This document shows, piece after piece, positions 10,966-20,585 of a stretch of 64,000 bases of DNA (the stretch's first letter is position 1; each line of letters starts with the position of its first letter). The notes below the pieces were generated by a model. That model had not been told where the DNA came from and did not search any database. It saw nothing but the letters and a program-made list of their open reading frames with translations. The translations under genes were made by a program, and so were the position numbers. Source of the stretch: Rhabdophis nuchalis (Eukaryota > Chordata > Lepidosauria > Squamata > Natricidae); assembly GCA_039707465.1 (NCBI GenBank), contig CM077644.1, forward strand, positions 218,431,462 through 218,495,461, written 5' to 3'.

Positions 10966-11184
10966 CCTCCCATGGGGACTTTTAGAAAAGTTTTAAATTG
11001 GGTTTTTAATAATTGGTTTTTAGCACAGGATTGGGGATTATTTAATATATATTTTAAATTATTTGTCTATCTTCTATTGTGTATGTTTTTTAAATTTCCT
11101 GTGCGCCGCCCTGGGTCCTCTGTGGAGAAGGGCGGGATATAAATGTAATAAAATGAAATGAAATGAAATGAATGAATGTATGTC
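10966..11184 (+). mobile_element. 3' UTR and (AAATG)n tail of the L2-like LINE
   Basis: After the stop codon comes an AT-rich stretch, then the conserved 3' end GCCGCCCTGGGTCC ..GAGAAGGGCGGGATATAAAT, and a tail of AAATG/AATGA repeats. The GCCCTG..GGGCGG pair can form a short stem. The same ending occurs at 23.98, 32.15, 32.76, 34.50, 37.79, 43.20 and 52.40 kb (plus) and in reverse at 16.3 and 56.5 kb. Confidence 0.85.
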
Positions 11185-11272
11185 TCTATCATCTATCTAT
11201 CTGTCTATCTTTTTTCTATCATCTATCTATCCATCATCTATCTGTCTGTCTGTCTGTCTGTCTGTCTTTTAT

Positions 11273-11341
<69 letters not shown>

Positions 11342-11342
11342 G

Positions 11343-11417
<75 letters not shown>
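11185..11417. repeat. (TATC)n with (TGTC)n block: Bkm-type GATA/GACA microsatellite
   Basis: Imperfect TATC units, a TGTC block at about 11240-11266, then about 38 nearly perfect TATC units broken once by TATG at 11340. On the minus strand this is GATA plus GACA, the composition of the snake Bkm satellite. Long frames of LSIY repeats in three phases are artefacts of the tetranucleotide. Confidence 0.92.
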
Positions 11418-11419
<2 letters not shown>

Positions 11420-12229
11420 CTGGAAGGGACAGGAATGTTGAAAAGAAAGCAAAATAAGTATATCCAGGTTTTTAGCAACTTTATTGGAAACTATTTCTAA
11501 GTTTTTCCAGGCTTCCAGAGGTTTTCATCAGATGGGATAGGGCACAAAGTGGGCAACAGAAAAAAGCTGAAAAGTCCAACATTAGAAAAGTGCAAGTGGA
11601 AGCAGTGAGTCATTTATCAGATTGCAGGTCTCAGTTTATACTAAACATTGTGAAATAAAGAAATAATGTTCCCCAACCACCCCCACAAGTTTGGGAAGCA
11701 ATTTTTATTGCTTTGTCAAGATACAGAGAGTCAATATATTTAGAGTAGTTGTCAAAAATTAGTTGCCTTTTCATTAGATGAATAAATTGCATTAAAGGAA
11801 AGATAAAGTAAAAATAAAGGAAAGGAAAGATCACACTAGGACATTATTATGATTTATATCCTGTTATATTTTATTAGCCTAACAAGGTGTGAAATATGAA
11901 ATCTCTTGTACAGCAAATATAAATTTAGATTATAGAAAAAATATATAGCACTAAAAAATGTAGAATACAGAGAAATTATTACACCTTGCAGAGGGGAACT
12001 GAAAAAAGATCGCATTTGCAAACATTGTCTTCTTATGCAACAAACGCACTTGCAACATGTAAAATGGAAATGTCTGATTGCTTATCTCTTTTTTGCATGA
12101 AAATAGCCTTATTTAAACTCTGGTATTCAAAATCAAGTTTGTTGGATTGGTTTTTTTGTTTCTGTTTTGTACCTAATACAATACATATAATCGTAATCGA
12201 TGTTTGACAAAGAGCAGGATACATTAGGC
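11418..12229. other. No gene or repeat recognised
   Basis: AT-rich sequence. No coding signal. Confidence 0.5.
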
Positions 12230-12364
12230 CAGGGGTCCCCAACCTTTGCAACTTTAAGTCTGAAGGACTTCAGCTCCCAGAATTCTCCAGCCAGCTTTGC
12301 TGACTGGAGAATTCTAGGAGCTGAAGTCCTTCAGACTTAAAGTTGCAAAGGTTGGGGACGCCTG
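12230..12364. mobile_element. Hairpin hAT MITE, 135 bp, 8-bp target duplication
   Basis: Almost the whole element is one inverted repeat: CAGGGGTCCCCAACCTTTGC at the left is matched by GCAAAGGTTGGGGACGCCTG at the right, and the stem continues to a small central loop near 12296. It is bounded by exact copies of CATTAGGC (12222-12229 and 12365-12372), the 8-bp duplication expected for hAT. A transcript would fold into a long hairpin. A sister copy is at 43594-43714. Confidence 0.9.
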
Positions 12365-12372
12365 CATTAGGC

Positions 12373-13349
12373 CACTCCAACTGGAAGTATATAAATAGAA
12401 GATGTTTTACACTAGCAAATGATTTATCCAGCATGATCTGCCCATCATAGAGCTTTCTCTTTAGCTCTAAATGTTTTACCCTCTGTATTATTGGAGGAAA
12501 GATATCATATTATTTTTTTTGCAAACTGAACTTGGTCTTGTGCCCAGGAAGAACCTCAGACTTTAGCACATGTGCTCCTTTGATGCTGTTTTTACTGTAA
12601 CCTATGCTCCACTCTCATCTGTTAACCTAAATCCCTATTGCCTTGATGACAATTGCCTTTGTTTCTTGCTATTTGACCAAAACCCTAATACCACCAGGAG
12701 AATCTTTTCATTTGATGAACAAGGCAAAATAAAAAATAAAAATAACCCCGCAAAAAACACCTTTAAGACAAAGCACAGCAACAGGAAAGTATTTCTTAAA
12801 ACTATGGCCTAAAAAAAAGTTGAGGGAAACACCTAAACATTACAATAAAGTGCAATATAGGAAAGATGGGGATTTATTTATTCATTCATGTAGTAAGATA
12901 ATCCTATACCATCTTTCAATTTTTCAGATACAGAGGTAACGGTTCTTCCAGAGCAAAATAGGCATTCAGTGATCCACCTTAGATATGACGTGTATTGAAA
13001 CCCTAGTAACAGGAATATTTATGTAACCACACTAAAATGGGATTCATTGAAACCCACAAGAATAAGACTTACGTGGCTGTTAGTCAGACACCACCAGGAT
13101 GGGTCTGACACCTGACACAGGCAAACGTTCATATTTTTTTTCTATTGCCAAAAATAACCAGTAGCTCTTTCAATATGATTTGTGTCATCCTTTTCTTCTG
13201 CTTCTCTTGCCAAGCATATTTTTCTCCCATCCATCCTCAGCCCATTTTAATGCTCAAAGGATGCAAGGTTTGTTTGCTTTCTTGTTTGTTTGTTATTTGT
13301 CAAACGTACAAGATAGCAGGTATACATATAAACATGGATATGAATGAAA
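12373..13349. other. No gene or repeat recognised
   Basis: AT-rich sequence. No recognisable domain in any frame. Confidence 0.5.
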
Positions 13350-14715
13350 GAAATGAATACAATACAATACAACACGACACAACACGACACGACACGACAC
13401 GACATGACACAATACAATGCAATGCAATGCAATACAATACAATACAATACAATAACAGAGTTGGAAGAGACCTTGGAGGTCTTCTAGTCCTATCCCCTGT
13501 CTAGGCAGGAAACCCTAAACCACTTCAGACAAATGGTTGTCCAACATCTTTAAAAACTTCCAGTATTGGGGCATTCACAACTTCTGGAGGCAAGCTGTTC
13601 CACTGCTTAATTGTTCTAACTGTCAAGAAATTTCTCCTTAGTTCTAAGTTGCTTCTCTCCTTGATTAGTTTCCACCCATTGCTTCTTGTTCTACCCTCAG
13701 GTGCCCTGGAGAATAGTTTGACTCCCTCTTCTTTTTGGCAACTCCTGAGTGTTTTATTTGTAAAACAAAGGGAACTGGAACGCAGGCTGCAGTTAGAACG
13801 TTTATTAACCGAGATTAACAAGAACTGAGGAACAAGGCCGGAGCCACCTGACAGCTATTTATAGAGACTGTTGACAGGCAGAGAACCAATCAACAGTCTG
13901 TAGTTTTGCCGCGCTTGGCATCAACGTGCGCGAGCCAATCAACTTCGCAGGCTTCAAATCTGCCCGGCACCGGTTGCAAGTCTGGGGACTTAACACTAAG
14001 ATATTGGAACACTGCTATCATGACTCCCCTAGTCCTTCTTTCTATTAAACTAGACATACCCAGTTCCTGCAACCGTTCTACATATGTTTTAGCCTCCAGT
14101 CCCCTGATCATCTTTGTTGTTCTTCTCTGCACTCTTTCTAGAGTCTCCACATCTTTTCTACATCGTGGCGACCAAAACTGAATGCCGTATTCCAAGTGTG
14201 GCCTTACCAAGGCATTATAAAGTGGTATTAACACTTCACAGGATCTAGATTCTATCCCTCTATTTATGCAGCCTAGAACTGTGTTGGCTTTTTTGGCAGC
14301 TGCTGCACACTGCTGACTCATGTTTAAATGGTTGTCTACTAGGACTCCAAGATCCCTTTCACAGTTACTACTATTGAACAAGGTACCATCTATACTTTAC
14401 CTGTGCATTTCATTTTTGTTGCCTAAATGTAGAACCTTACTCTTTTCACCATTGAATTTCATTTTATTAGATAGTGCGCAATGTTCAAGTTTGTCAAGAT
14501 CCTTCTGTATCTTAGGCCTATCTTCTGGAGTGTTGGCTATTCCTGCCAGCTTGGTATCATCTGCAGATTTGATGAGTTCCCCATTTATTCCCTCATCCAA
14601 ATCATTGATGAAGATGTTGAAGAGTACTGGGCCTAAAACAGAGCCTTGGGGTACTCCAATACAAATAAATGGGGCCAGTAAGACAGGGACATATGTGCTG
14701 GTGCACATATGCACA
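13350..14715 (-). pseudogene. CR1 LINE, 3' part of ORF2 with pentanucleotide tail, antisense, interrupted
   Basis: On the minus strand, reverse transcriptase comes first (14714-14397): [20 protein letters not shown], then SADDTKLA where the catalytic tyrosine of YADD is replaced by S. The C-terminal part follows (14381-13890), with [15 protein letters not shown] and [13 protein letters not shown], both characteristic CR1 phrases. A further piece (13821-13525) carries KQWNSLPPEVVNAP. Between the last two pieces, about 13750-13890 is a GC-richer segment foreign to CR1. The 3' end is GAGTTGGAAGAGACCTTGG on the plus strand, preceded by a pentamer tract (13357-13454) of AATAC, GACAC and AATGC units. 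Frameshifts and the active-site change mark it as dead. Confidence 0.85.
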
Positions 14716-15894
14716 CCCCCTTTATGGACTTCTTAAGAATGGGGTGAGGTCCACGGTAGACCATTTGAGATTGAAGCTGTGAGGGTTTGAGGCTGTAACA
14801 ATGCAGTCAGGTAGAGCATTCCAGGTGTTGACCATTCTGTTACCGAAGTTGTATTTTCTGCAATAGAGTTTGAAGCGGTTTACCTTGAGTTTGTATCAAT
14901 TGTTTATTATTGTAATTGAAGTTGAAGAAGTTGTTGGCAGGCAAGAGATTGTAGCAGACAATTTTGTGTACTATGCTTAGATCAGACTGCAAGCGGCACA
15001 GTGCCAGATTTTCCAAGCCCAAAATTTCAAGCCTGGTGGCATTTATCTTGGTGGCATTATTTTAAGAAAAAAAGTTAGCTTTGTATGGTTCTGAGGCCTA
15101 TATTTTCAAAATAGGTTTTGACCCTCCCAGAGAAGTAGTGAGTTTGAAGTGGGTTGAGGACTTTCTGTGTCGGAGAGGACTGAGTAGGTCTAAAGGGCAA
15201 AATGCGTGAAGATTTATTGGATCAGTTGCCCTTTAAGCTTTGTCACTGAGGATATGTTCTGGTCTGTGTGTAAATATGAGTTATCTCTGATAGCTGATAT
15301 GTCTGATTTTCTAAGCTTCCAGGAATTCCTTGGTTTTAGCTTGGTCTTGGATGCTCACAGTTTTCCAGATGAAACTTTGAATTTCTCCATGTGAGTTTAT
15401 GGAGTTTTCATCATGTCTTCTAGCTGCTAGCTGGTGTTTATGGATGCTCTTTGCTAGTCTTCTGCCTGTCTGTTCTACAACATCACCCAGAGCCTCTTAG
15501 GATAGTGAAATGGGCAGCATATAAATTTAATGAATAAATAATAGTTGTTACAGTCCTCACACTATGCCTTATACTATAAATAATAATAAATATATATTTA
15601 TTATATCTATTTTAGCCCTTATTTCTGGGGGGGGGGGGGATAAGAAATTTTTCAGTTCAGTCACTGAATTTTGAAAATATGTAACTTTGAGGAGTGCCAA
15701 AGTGATTTGAGTTGCGTTGCCCATTCCCATCTTAGATTTTTCAGGGAATCAGTGACTCTTGGAATGATGTAAACAAACACCCTCCATCACTTGTGGAATT
15801 TTAACAGATATCTAGAGTAATAGTATAAAAACAAAAGCAAATGCAGCCAAGCTCTGCTTCTTGCATACCAATGAACCTTTTCAATAACGATAAC
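14716..15894. other. Unassigned; possible old repeat 14716-15070, (G)12 at 15627
   Basis: The first 350 bases (ATGGACTTCTTAAGAATGGG onward) look like mobile-element debris adjoining the CR1, but I cannot assign them. A run of 12 G lies at about 15627-15639. No gene is visible. Confidence 0.35.
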
Positions 15895-16245
15895 AGTAGC
15901 AATAAGAGAGTTAGAAGGGACCTCAGAGGCCTTCTAGTCCAACCTTCCACTTGAGCAGGAGACCCTATATCATTTCAGCCAAATGGCTGCTTTTTGAAAA
16001 CCTTCAGTGATGGAACACAACTTCTGAAGGCAAGTCATTACATTGCTTAATTGCTCTCACCTTTGGGAAATTCTTCCTTAGTTCTAGGTTGCTTCTTGCC
16101 TTGATTAGTTTCCAACCATGATTTCTTGCCTTGTCTTCTGGTGCTTTAGAAATTAGTTTGACCCCTTCCTCTTTGTAGGAGCCCCTTCAATATTGGAACA
16201 GGGCTATCATGTCCCCACTAGTCCTTTTTTTCATTAAACATACCC
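15895..16245 (-). mobile_element. Old CR1 3' fragment, antisense
   Basis: Plus-strand phrases GAGAGTTAGAAGGGACCTCA, CTTCTAGTCCAACC, CTTCCTTAGTTCTAGGTTGC and CATGTCCCCACTAGTCC match the same positions of the CR1 at 13450-14030. Many differences indicate an older insertion. Its pentamer tail is reduced to ATAACAGTAGCAATAA. Confidence 0.75.
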
Positions 16246-16249
16246 AATT

Positions 16250-16715
16250 CCAATTTCATTTCATTCATTTCATTTCATTTATTCGACTTATTAACCGCCC
16301 CCTCTCCCCGAAGGGACTCAGAGCGGTGCACAGGAAATATAAAAATACAATATATCACAATAAATACATAAATACTTACAACTATATTAAATTACACCCT
16401 GTGCTAAAAACTACCCCATTAAAATCCCTAAAGCCCAATATAAAATTTCTCTGCTAAACAACTGAGGCCGAATACGGTAGGTTAGGCCAGGCCGGCCTGT
16501 TGGAAAAAGTAGGTTTTTAGTTGCTGGCGGAAGGAGCGGAGGTCCGTGATAGATCTATGTTCGGGGGGAAGGTCGTTCCAGAGGGTCGGGCCCGCCACAG
16601 AGAAGGTCCTTCCCCTGGGCGTCACCCACTGGCATTGCCTAGTGGATGGCACCCAGAGAAGTCCCTCTCTGTGGGAGCGAATCGGCCGAAGGGATGTATG
16701 GGGTAATTTGCAGTC
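16250..16715 (-). pseudogene. L2-like LINE 3' end, antisense, with (AAATG)n tail
   Basis: On the minus strand the coding remnant 16715-16482 reads LRPIRSHREGLLWVPS, LWNDLPPEHRSITDL and TYFFQQAGLA, matching the C-terminus at 10740-10965. Its 3' UTR ends with the conserved GGGCGG stem region (about 16295-16325) and an AAATG tail (TTTCATTTCATTCATTTC on the plus strand). It is 5'-truncated. Confidence 0.85.
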
Positions 16716-17394
16716 TTGTTCAGGGTGGACCAAGACCCAAAAGAAAGGGGGAGTATGAACAAGCACGCAATTTATCTGGATTACTATTATTATTTTCTAG
16801 CAGATAAAGTCACACCGATTTCCCCTTGTTTGGATGGTAGTTGTGTGAGGCCAAATGCAGCTAGCAGGGCAGGATCTCCTGTTACAGTCTGGAATACTTC
16901 TGAGTGCGTACAATCTGAGGAAATGGACAGGCTTCTTCATAAGATGAGCTCTTAAGCCAAACCTATGTTGTTTCTGGTTTCTGAAGGCTGTTGGATGAAG
17001 AATGTGTAGTTGGATTCAAAAGGTTGTTTCACTTCTTGAAGAGAGGGATTTATGCTATCACCTCTGAAAGAGCTGAAGAAGCTTCTTGGATGAGAAGTGA
17101 AATGAAAAATTCAAAGAAAAACCAGAAAGTCCAGTTGCCTCTTGTAAAAGCACCTTTGGGACCTCTAAAAAAAGTTGTTGTTTGATTTCCCCTGAACAAG
17201 GCATTCCCCCCCTCCTTTCTCTCTCTCTTCCGTCCTCCCTCCCTCCCTCCCTCTCATTCAATTTGACAACTTTCATTCTAACTAACTCCAACCTTCAATT
17301 TTTGAAGACATTTGTTGAAAAGAACATAAGAAAATTCATTATAGAGACTCTCAGATTATATATTTCAATTAAGAACCAGGCTCAATCATGAGAT
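16716..17394. other. Mostly unassigned; possible Penelope-like end at 17055-17165
   Basis: The stretch AGCTTCTTGGATGAGAAGTG followed by CCAGAAAGTCCAGTTGCC (17080-17140) occurs in reverse at 41030-41095. I recall such a motif near the ends of Penelope-like elements, but this is tentative. A CCCT-rich run lies at 17229-17252. No gene is visible. Confidence 0.35.
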
Positions 17395-17458
17395 ACTAAC
17401 AACACTGGTCATGCTAAACAGTAACCTTCATAAGGACCTGGATGGGAGACTACTATTT
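17395..17458 (+). repeat. Possible 5S rRNA-derived fragment
   Basis: Contains CATGCTAAACAGTAACC and GACCTGGATGGGAGAC. The second resembles the internal control region/3' part of 5S rRNA (TACTTGGATGGGAGACC). The order and spacing agree with 5S, but identity is low and only half is present. It could be a 5S pseudogene or the head of a 5S-derived SINE. Confidence 0.35.
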
Positions 17459-17696
17459 TTTTAATCTGTTACATTTTTAGATAGCATTCAATGTCATCAG
17501 TCATCATGTTCTTTTGGAACACCTGCAAGATTGTGAATTTTATAATAATCCCACTCCTACACAAGTGGGTAGTTTAATTTGGTAGTCATGGAAGATGTGC
17601 AGTTGAACCTTCAGTGCAGGTGCTTCTCTCCCTATATGAACATTTATATAAAACCTCTGGAAGATATGATTCATCAGATCAAAAATATACTGTTGA

Positions 17697-18055
17697 TGTT
17701 GTTGTTAGTTATGAAGTCATGTCTGATCCATCGCGACCCCATGGACATTCCTCCAGACCTTCCTGTCCTCTACCATCCTTTGGAGTCCATTTAAGCTCAT
17801 GCTTTAGTGACTCCATCCAGCCACCGCATTCTCTGTTGTCCCCTTCTTTTTTTGCCCTCAATCTTTTCCAGCATTAAGCTCTTTTCTAGTGAGTCCTTCC
17901 TTCTCATTAGGTGGCCAAAGTAGTTGAGTTTCATCTTCAGGATTTGGCCTTCTAAAGAGCAGTCAGGGTGGATCTCCTCTAGGACTGACCAGTTTGATTG
18001 CCTTGCAGTCCAAGGGACTCGCAGGAGTCTTCAAAGACCTCAATTCTTTGGCACT
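17697..18055 (-). pseudogene. Bov-B (RTE) LINE 3' remnant, antisense
   Basis: Plus-strand phrases CATCGCGACCCCATGGACAT, TCCTTCTCATTAGGTGGCCA and CTTGCAGTCCAAGGGACTCG are hallmarks of Bov-B read in reverse. On the minus strand they encode the C-terminal part of the RTE ORF, including the HLMRRKDSLEKSLMLG and RMRWLDGV phrases, with stops near the end. Bov-B is abundant in squamates and is the likely driver of Sauria SINEs. Confidence 0.78.
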
Positions 18056-18061
18056 CACCCT

Positions 18062-18290
18062 TTCCTATGGCAAATTTGCCATAGCAAATCATACTGATGA
18101 TACTCCACTATATATCACCAATCTGAGCCCAGGTGGAAATGCTGTGGAAGTCCTAAATGGGTTTCTGGAGAGTACAAGGGAGATACAAGCGCAGATTAAA
18201 TCCAATCAAGGCAGAGTGGCTGTTCAATTGGAAGAATCTGGGTTATCTTGGAATATTGCTTGCTTGCTCTTGACACAATTGTGATCCTTT
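18062..18290 (+). pseudogene. Degenerate L2-like reverse transcriptase fragment
   Basis: Translation gives HTDDTPLYITNLSPGGNAVE, a decayed form of the [10 protein letters not shown]....NDAAEVL block seen at 10120-10180. The catalytic tyrosine is replaced. Downstream similarity fades quickly. Confidence 0.5.
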
Positions 18291-18524
18291 TAAAGAACTG
18301 TTCCATGGTGTTGTCATTCTGCTTGAGGCTCATGCAGAAGTGGCAGGTGAAGAGGAAAAGATTTCCCTAGGGTCGGACAGTATTCAAATAATGATCCTAC
18401 TTGGGCAAGAAAGTCTTTGCAACAGTAACTCATACACTGATCACTCCTTGATTGTACTGTTATATTGCATTTTTGGAGAGGCTGCCTTTGGAGACGCTGC
18501 TATTTCAGCAGGACTTTGTATTAA

Positions 18525-18865
18525 GGCAAAGGTTTCCTTGCACATGCATGCTAGTCGTGTCTGGCTCTAGGGGTGGTGCTCACCTCTGTTTCTAAGCTGA
18601 AGAGCCAGCGCTGTCCAAAGATGTCTCCGTGGTCATGTGGCCGGCATGACCCAGTGCCAAAGGCACACGGAGCGCTATTACCTTCCCACCAAAGTGGTCC
18701 CTATTTTTCTACTCGCATTTTTTACGTGCTTTCAAACTGCTAGGTTGGCAGAAGCTGGGACAAGTAACGGGAGCTCACTCTGTTATACAGCGCTAGGGAT
18801 TCAAACCACTGAACTGCCATCCTTCTCAGCATCTTAGTCACTGAGCCACCACATCCCTGACTTTG
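18525..18865 (-). mobile_element. Sauria-type tRNA SINE with Bov-B-like tail, antisense
   Basis: On the minus strand the head has an A box (GTGGCTCAGTGACTAAGATG) and a B box (GTTTGAATCCC), followed by the body CAGCTTCTGCCAACCTAGCA and CCGGCCACATGACCACGG. The tail AAGGAAACCTTTGCCTTA resembles the 3' end of Bov-B LINEs, as known for Sauria SINEs. Other copies are at 26705-26985 and 45331-45655. Confidence 0.85.
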
Positions 18866-20015
18866 TAGTAGACTGTGACAATTGATTTACTTTTTGAAAA
18901 ATGAAGTTTAAAAAGAGAGATCCAGTGTCCTATTGTATTCTCTGTTGTGCAACAGAGTTTTCTGATTGGCATGGGATACAATATTTGCAAATTAAATATG
19001 TAGATAAATAAATACCTAGGAATGGAAATGATGAGGGGAAACTGGAAAAATGGGGATATTTTGGTGTGAATAACAATTTGAACATGAGTCACAGTCAGCT
19101 AGATTCATATAAGCATTTGACTAAATTTATTCTAAATTTGATTTGAATAGTTTGTAATTTAGTTTGTTATGAGTAACTTCATTGTAATAGAATGTTACAT
19201 GAGCTACGCTATTAAGTACATTAAACCATAATGAGTTTGCACAGTAATTGTGTTTTATTAACCTGCATTTAAAATTGAGTATGTTTTTTGAATGCAGTAT
19301 AAATGTAGTTTGCCCCAAGTAATTTAACAAACAGATGAACAAGGCGCTGTCACTTATCCTCACAACCTCTACTCAACTATACTTCATCTAACAGGGGAAC
19401 CATCTTGCCTTGAGCTTCTGGAAGGGCAGACATGATAAACTTAATATCTAAGCAAACAATAAAGCCACAAATCTTGTAAAATATGCCCCTAATATTTATA
19501 TAACTATGGCTTAAAACCTGATACGCAGTATAAAAGAAAATAATGTGTATATTGCATGTACAGTAATGGGATTTCTCATGTACATAGTTATCTGTATATT
19601 CAAAGCATCTTTCTTTGGAGGGCAATTATACAATTCCTGCTGGTAAACCAACCTGGAGCAGTAGAGCAACTGTTAATCAGTAGCAATGTTTTGTTCCTTC
19701 ACACCACCATCTGTTTCAATTATATTCAACACAGCAGTCCTGCAACTTTCCTCAGCTTCCTATTACTATGTGACTTCCATTCATATTTAAGATTTTCCCC
19801 CAAGCTGTGCTGTGAAACCGAAGAGCTGAGAGGTAGTTTAGTGGCACAAAAGGATCTTTCACTGGAAGTCACATTCACTTTTACCCTGGGGAAGTGGGTA
19901 GCAAGCAGGGTTTTTTTGGGAAGTGTCCAAGAACTGCATTTTTGCTGATTACAGCATACCAACACTGCTTTGTGGTCTGCATCAGAAGTTGGTTGCTGCC
20001 TGTTCAGCCCAGTTC
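18866..20015. other. No gene or repeat recognised
   Basis: AT-rich sequence. No frame shows a recognisable domain. Confidence 0.5.
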
Positions 20016-20258
20016 GGGCGAACTGGTAGTGGAATTCAGGCCTGGGTAGTAGAACCGGCAGTGAGCCAGGCCTCCCACGCCCCCGAATCGGTTCCCTCAA
20101 TCAGTCACTGCTTGACTGCCACCATTTTGGATTTTAGTGACTGTGCATTTGCAGTTCACTGTAAATTGTTCTGCACATGCACGAAGAACAATTGACATTG
20201 AACAGTATACATGTGGGAGTTGCGAACTGGTAGTAAAACCGGCAGCAACCCTGCTCTG
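20016..20258. mobile_element. Degenerate hAT-like MITE (GAACTGGTAGT class)
   Basis: Contains GCGAACTGGTAGTGGAATTC at the left and GCGAACTGGTAGTAAAACCG at the right, and an internal CATTTTGGATTTTAGTG / TGCACATGCACG segment also seen in the elements at 32479-32723 and 51070-51239. Clear terminal repeats are gone. Confidence 0.45.
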
Positions 20259-20402
20259 CATCATAGGATGACTAGAGGGTCTCTACAGAAGATACAGGGT
20301 GCTGTTTATTGTGGTGGAGCCCCACATGATATTCTATCTCAGTGCTGGTAGATGATCACAGTTCACAATGCATAGCTTTTTCCCGAGTGGGGTTTTCTAG
20401 AA

Positions 20403-20577
20403 CAGCGGCCTCCGACCTTTTGGGCATCAGAGAGCAGTTCCATGGACAGAGATTTTCCTGTGGACCAGAGGGGATGTGGTTTTTCGTGCTGCCTGCATCC
20501 CGCGGATGGGGGTTTGCCCAGTTTCTGGCATGCCATGGAGTGGTGTCCATCCATGGACCAGGGGTTGGGGAGCCCTG
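20403..20577. mobile_element. hAT MITE with 8-bp target duplication
   Basis: Begins CAGCGGCCTCCGACC and ends GGTTGGGGAGCCCTG. Flanks TTCTAGAA (20395-20402) and TTCTAGAG (20578-20585) agree at 7 of 8 positions. The interior has CATGGACAGAG.TTTTCC / CCATGGACCAGG as inner repeats. No transposase is encoded. Confidence 0.75.
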
Positions 20578-20585
20578 TTCTAGAG

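Noticed and set aside
11168..11500. Protein of LSIY repeats
   Set aside because: Translation of a TATC microsatellite, open in all three frames.
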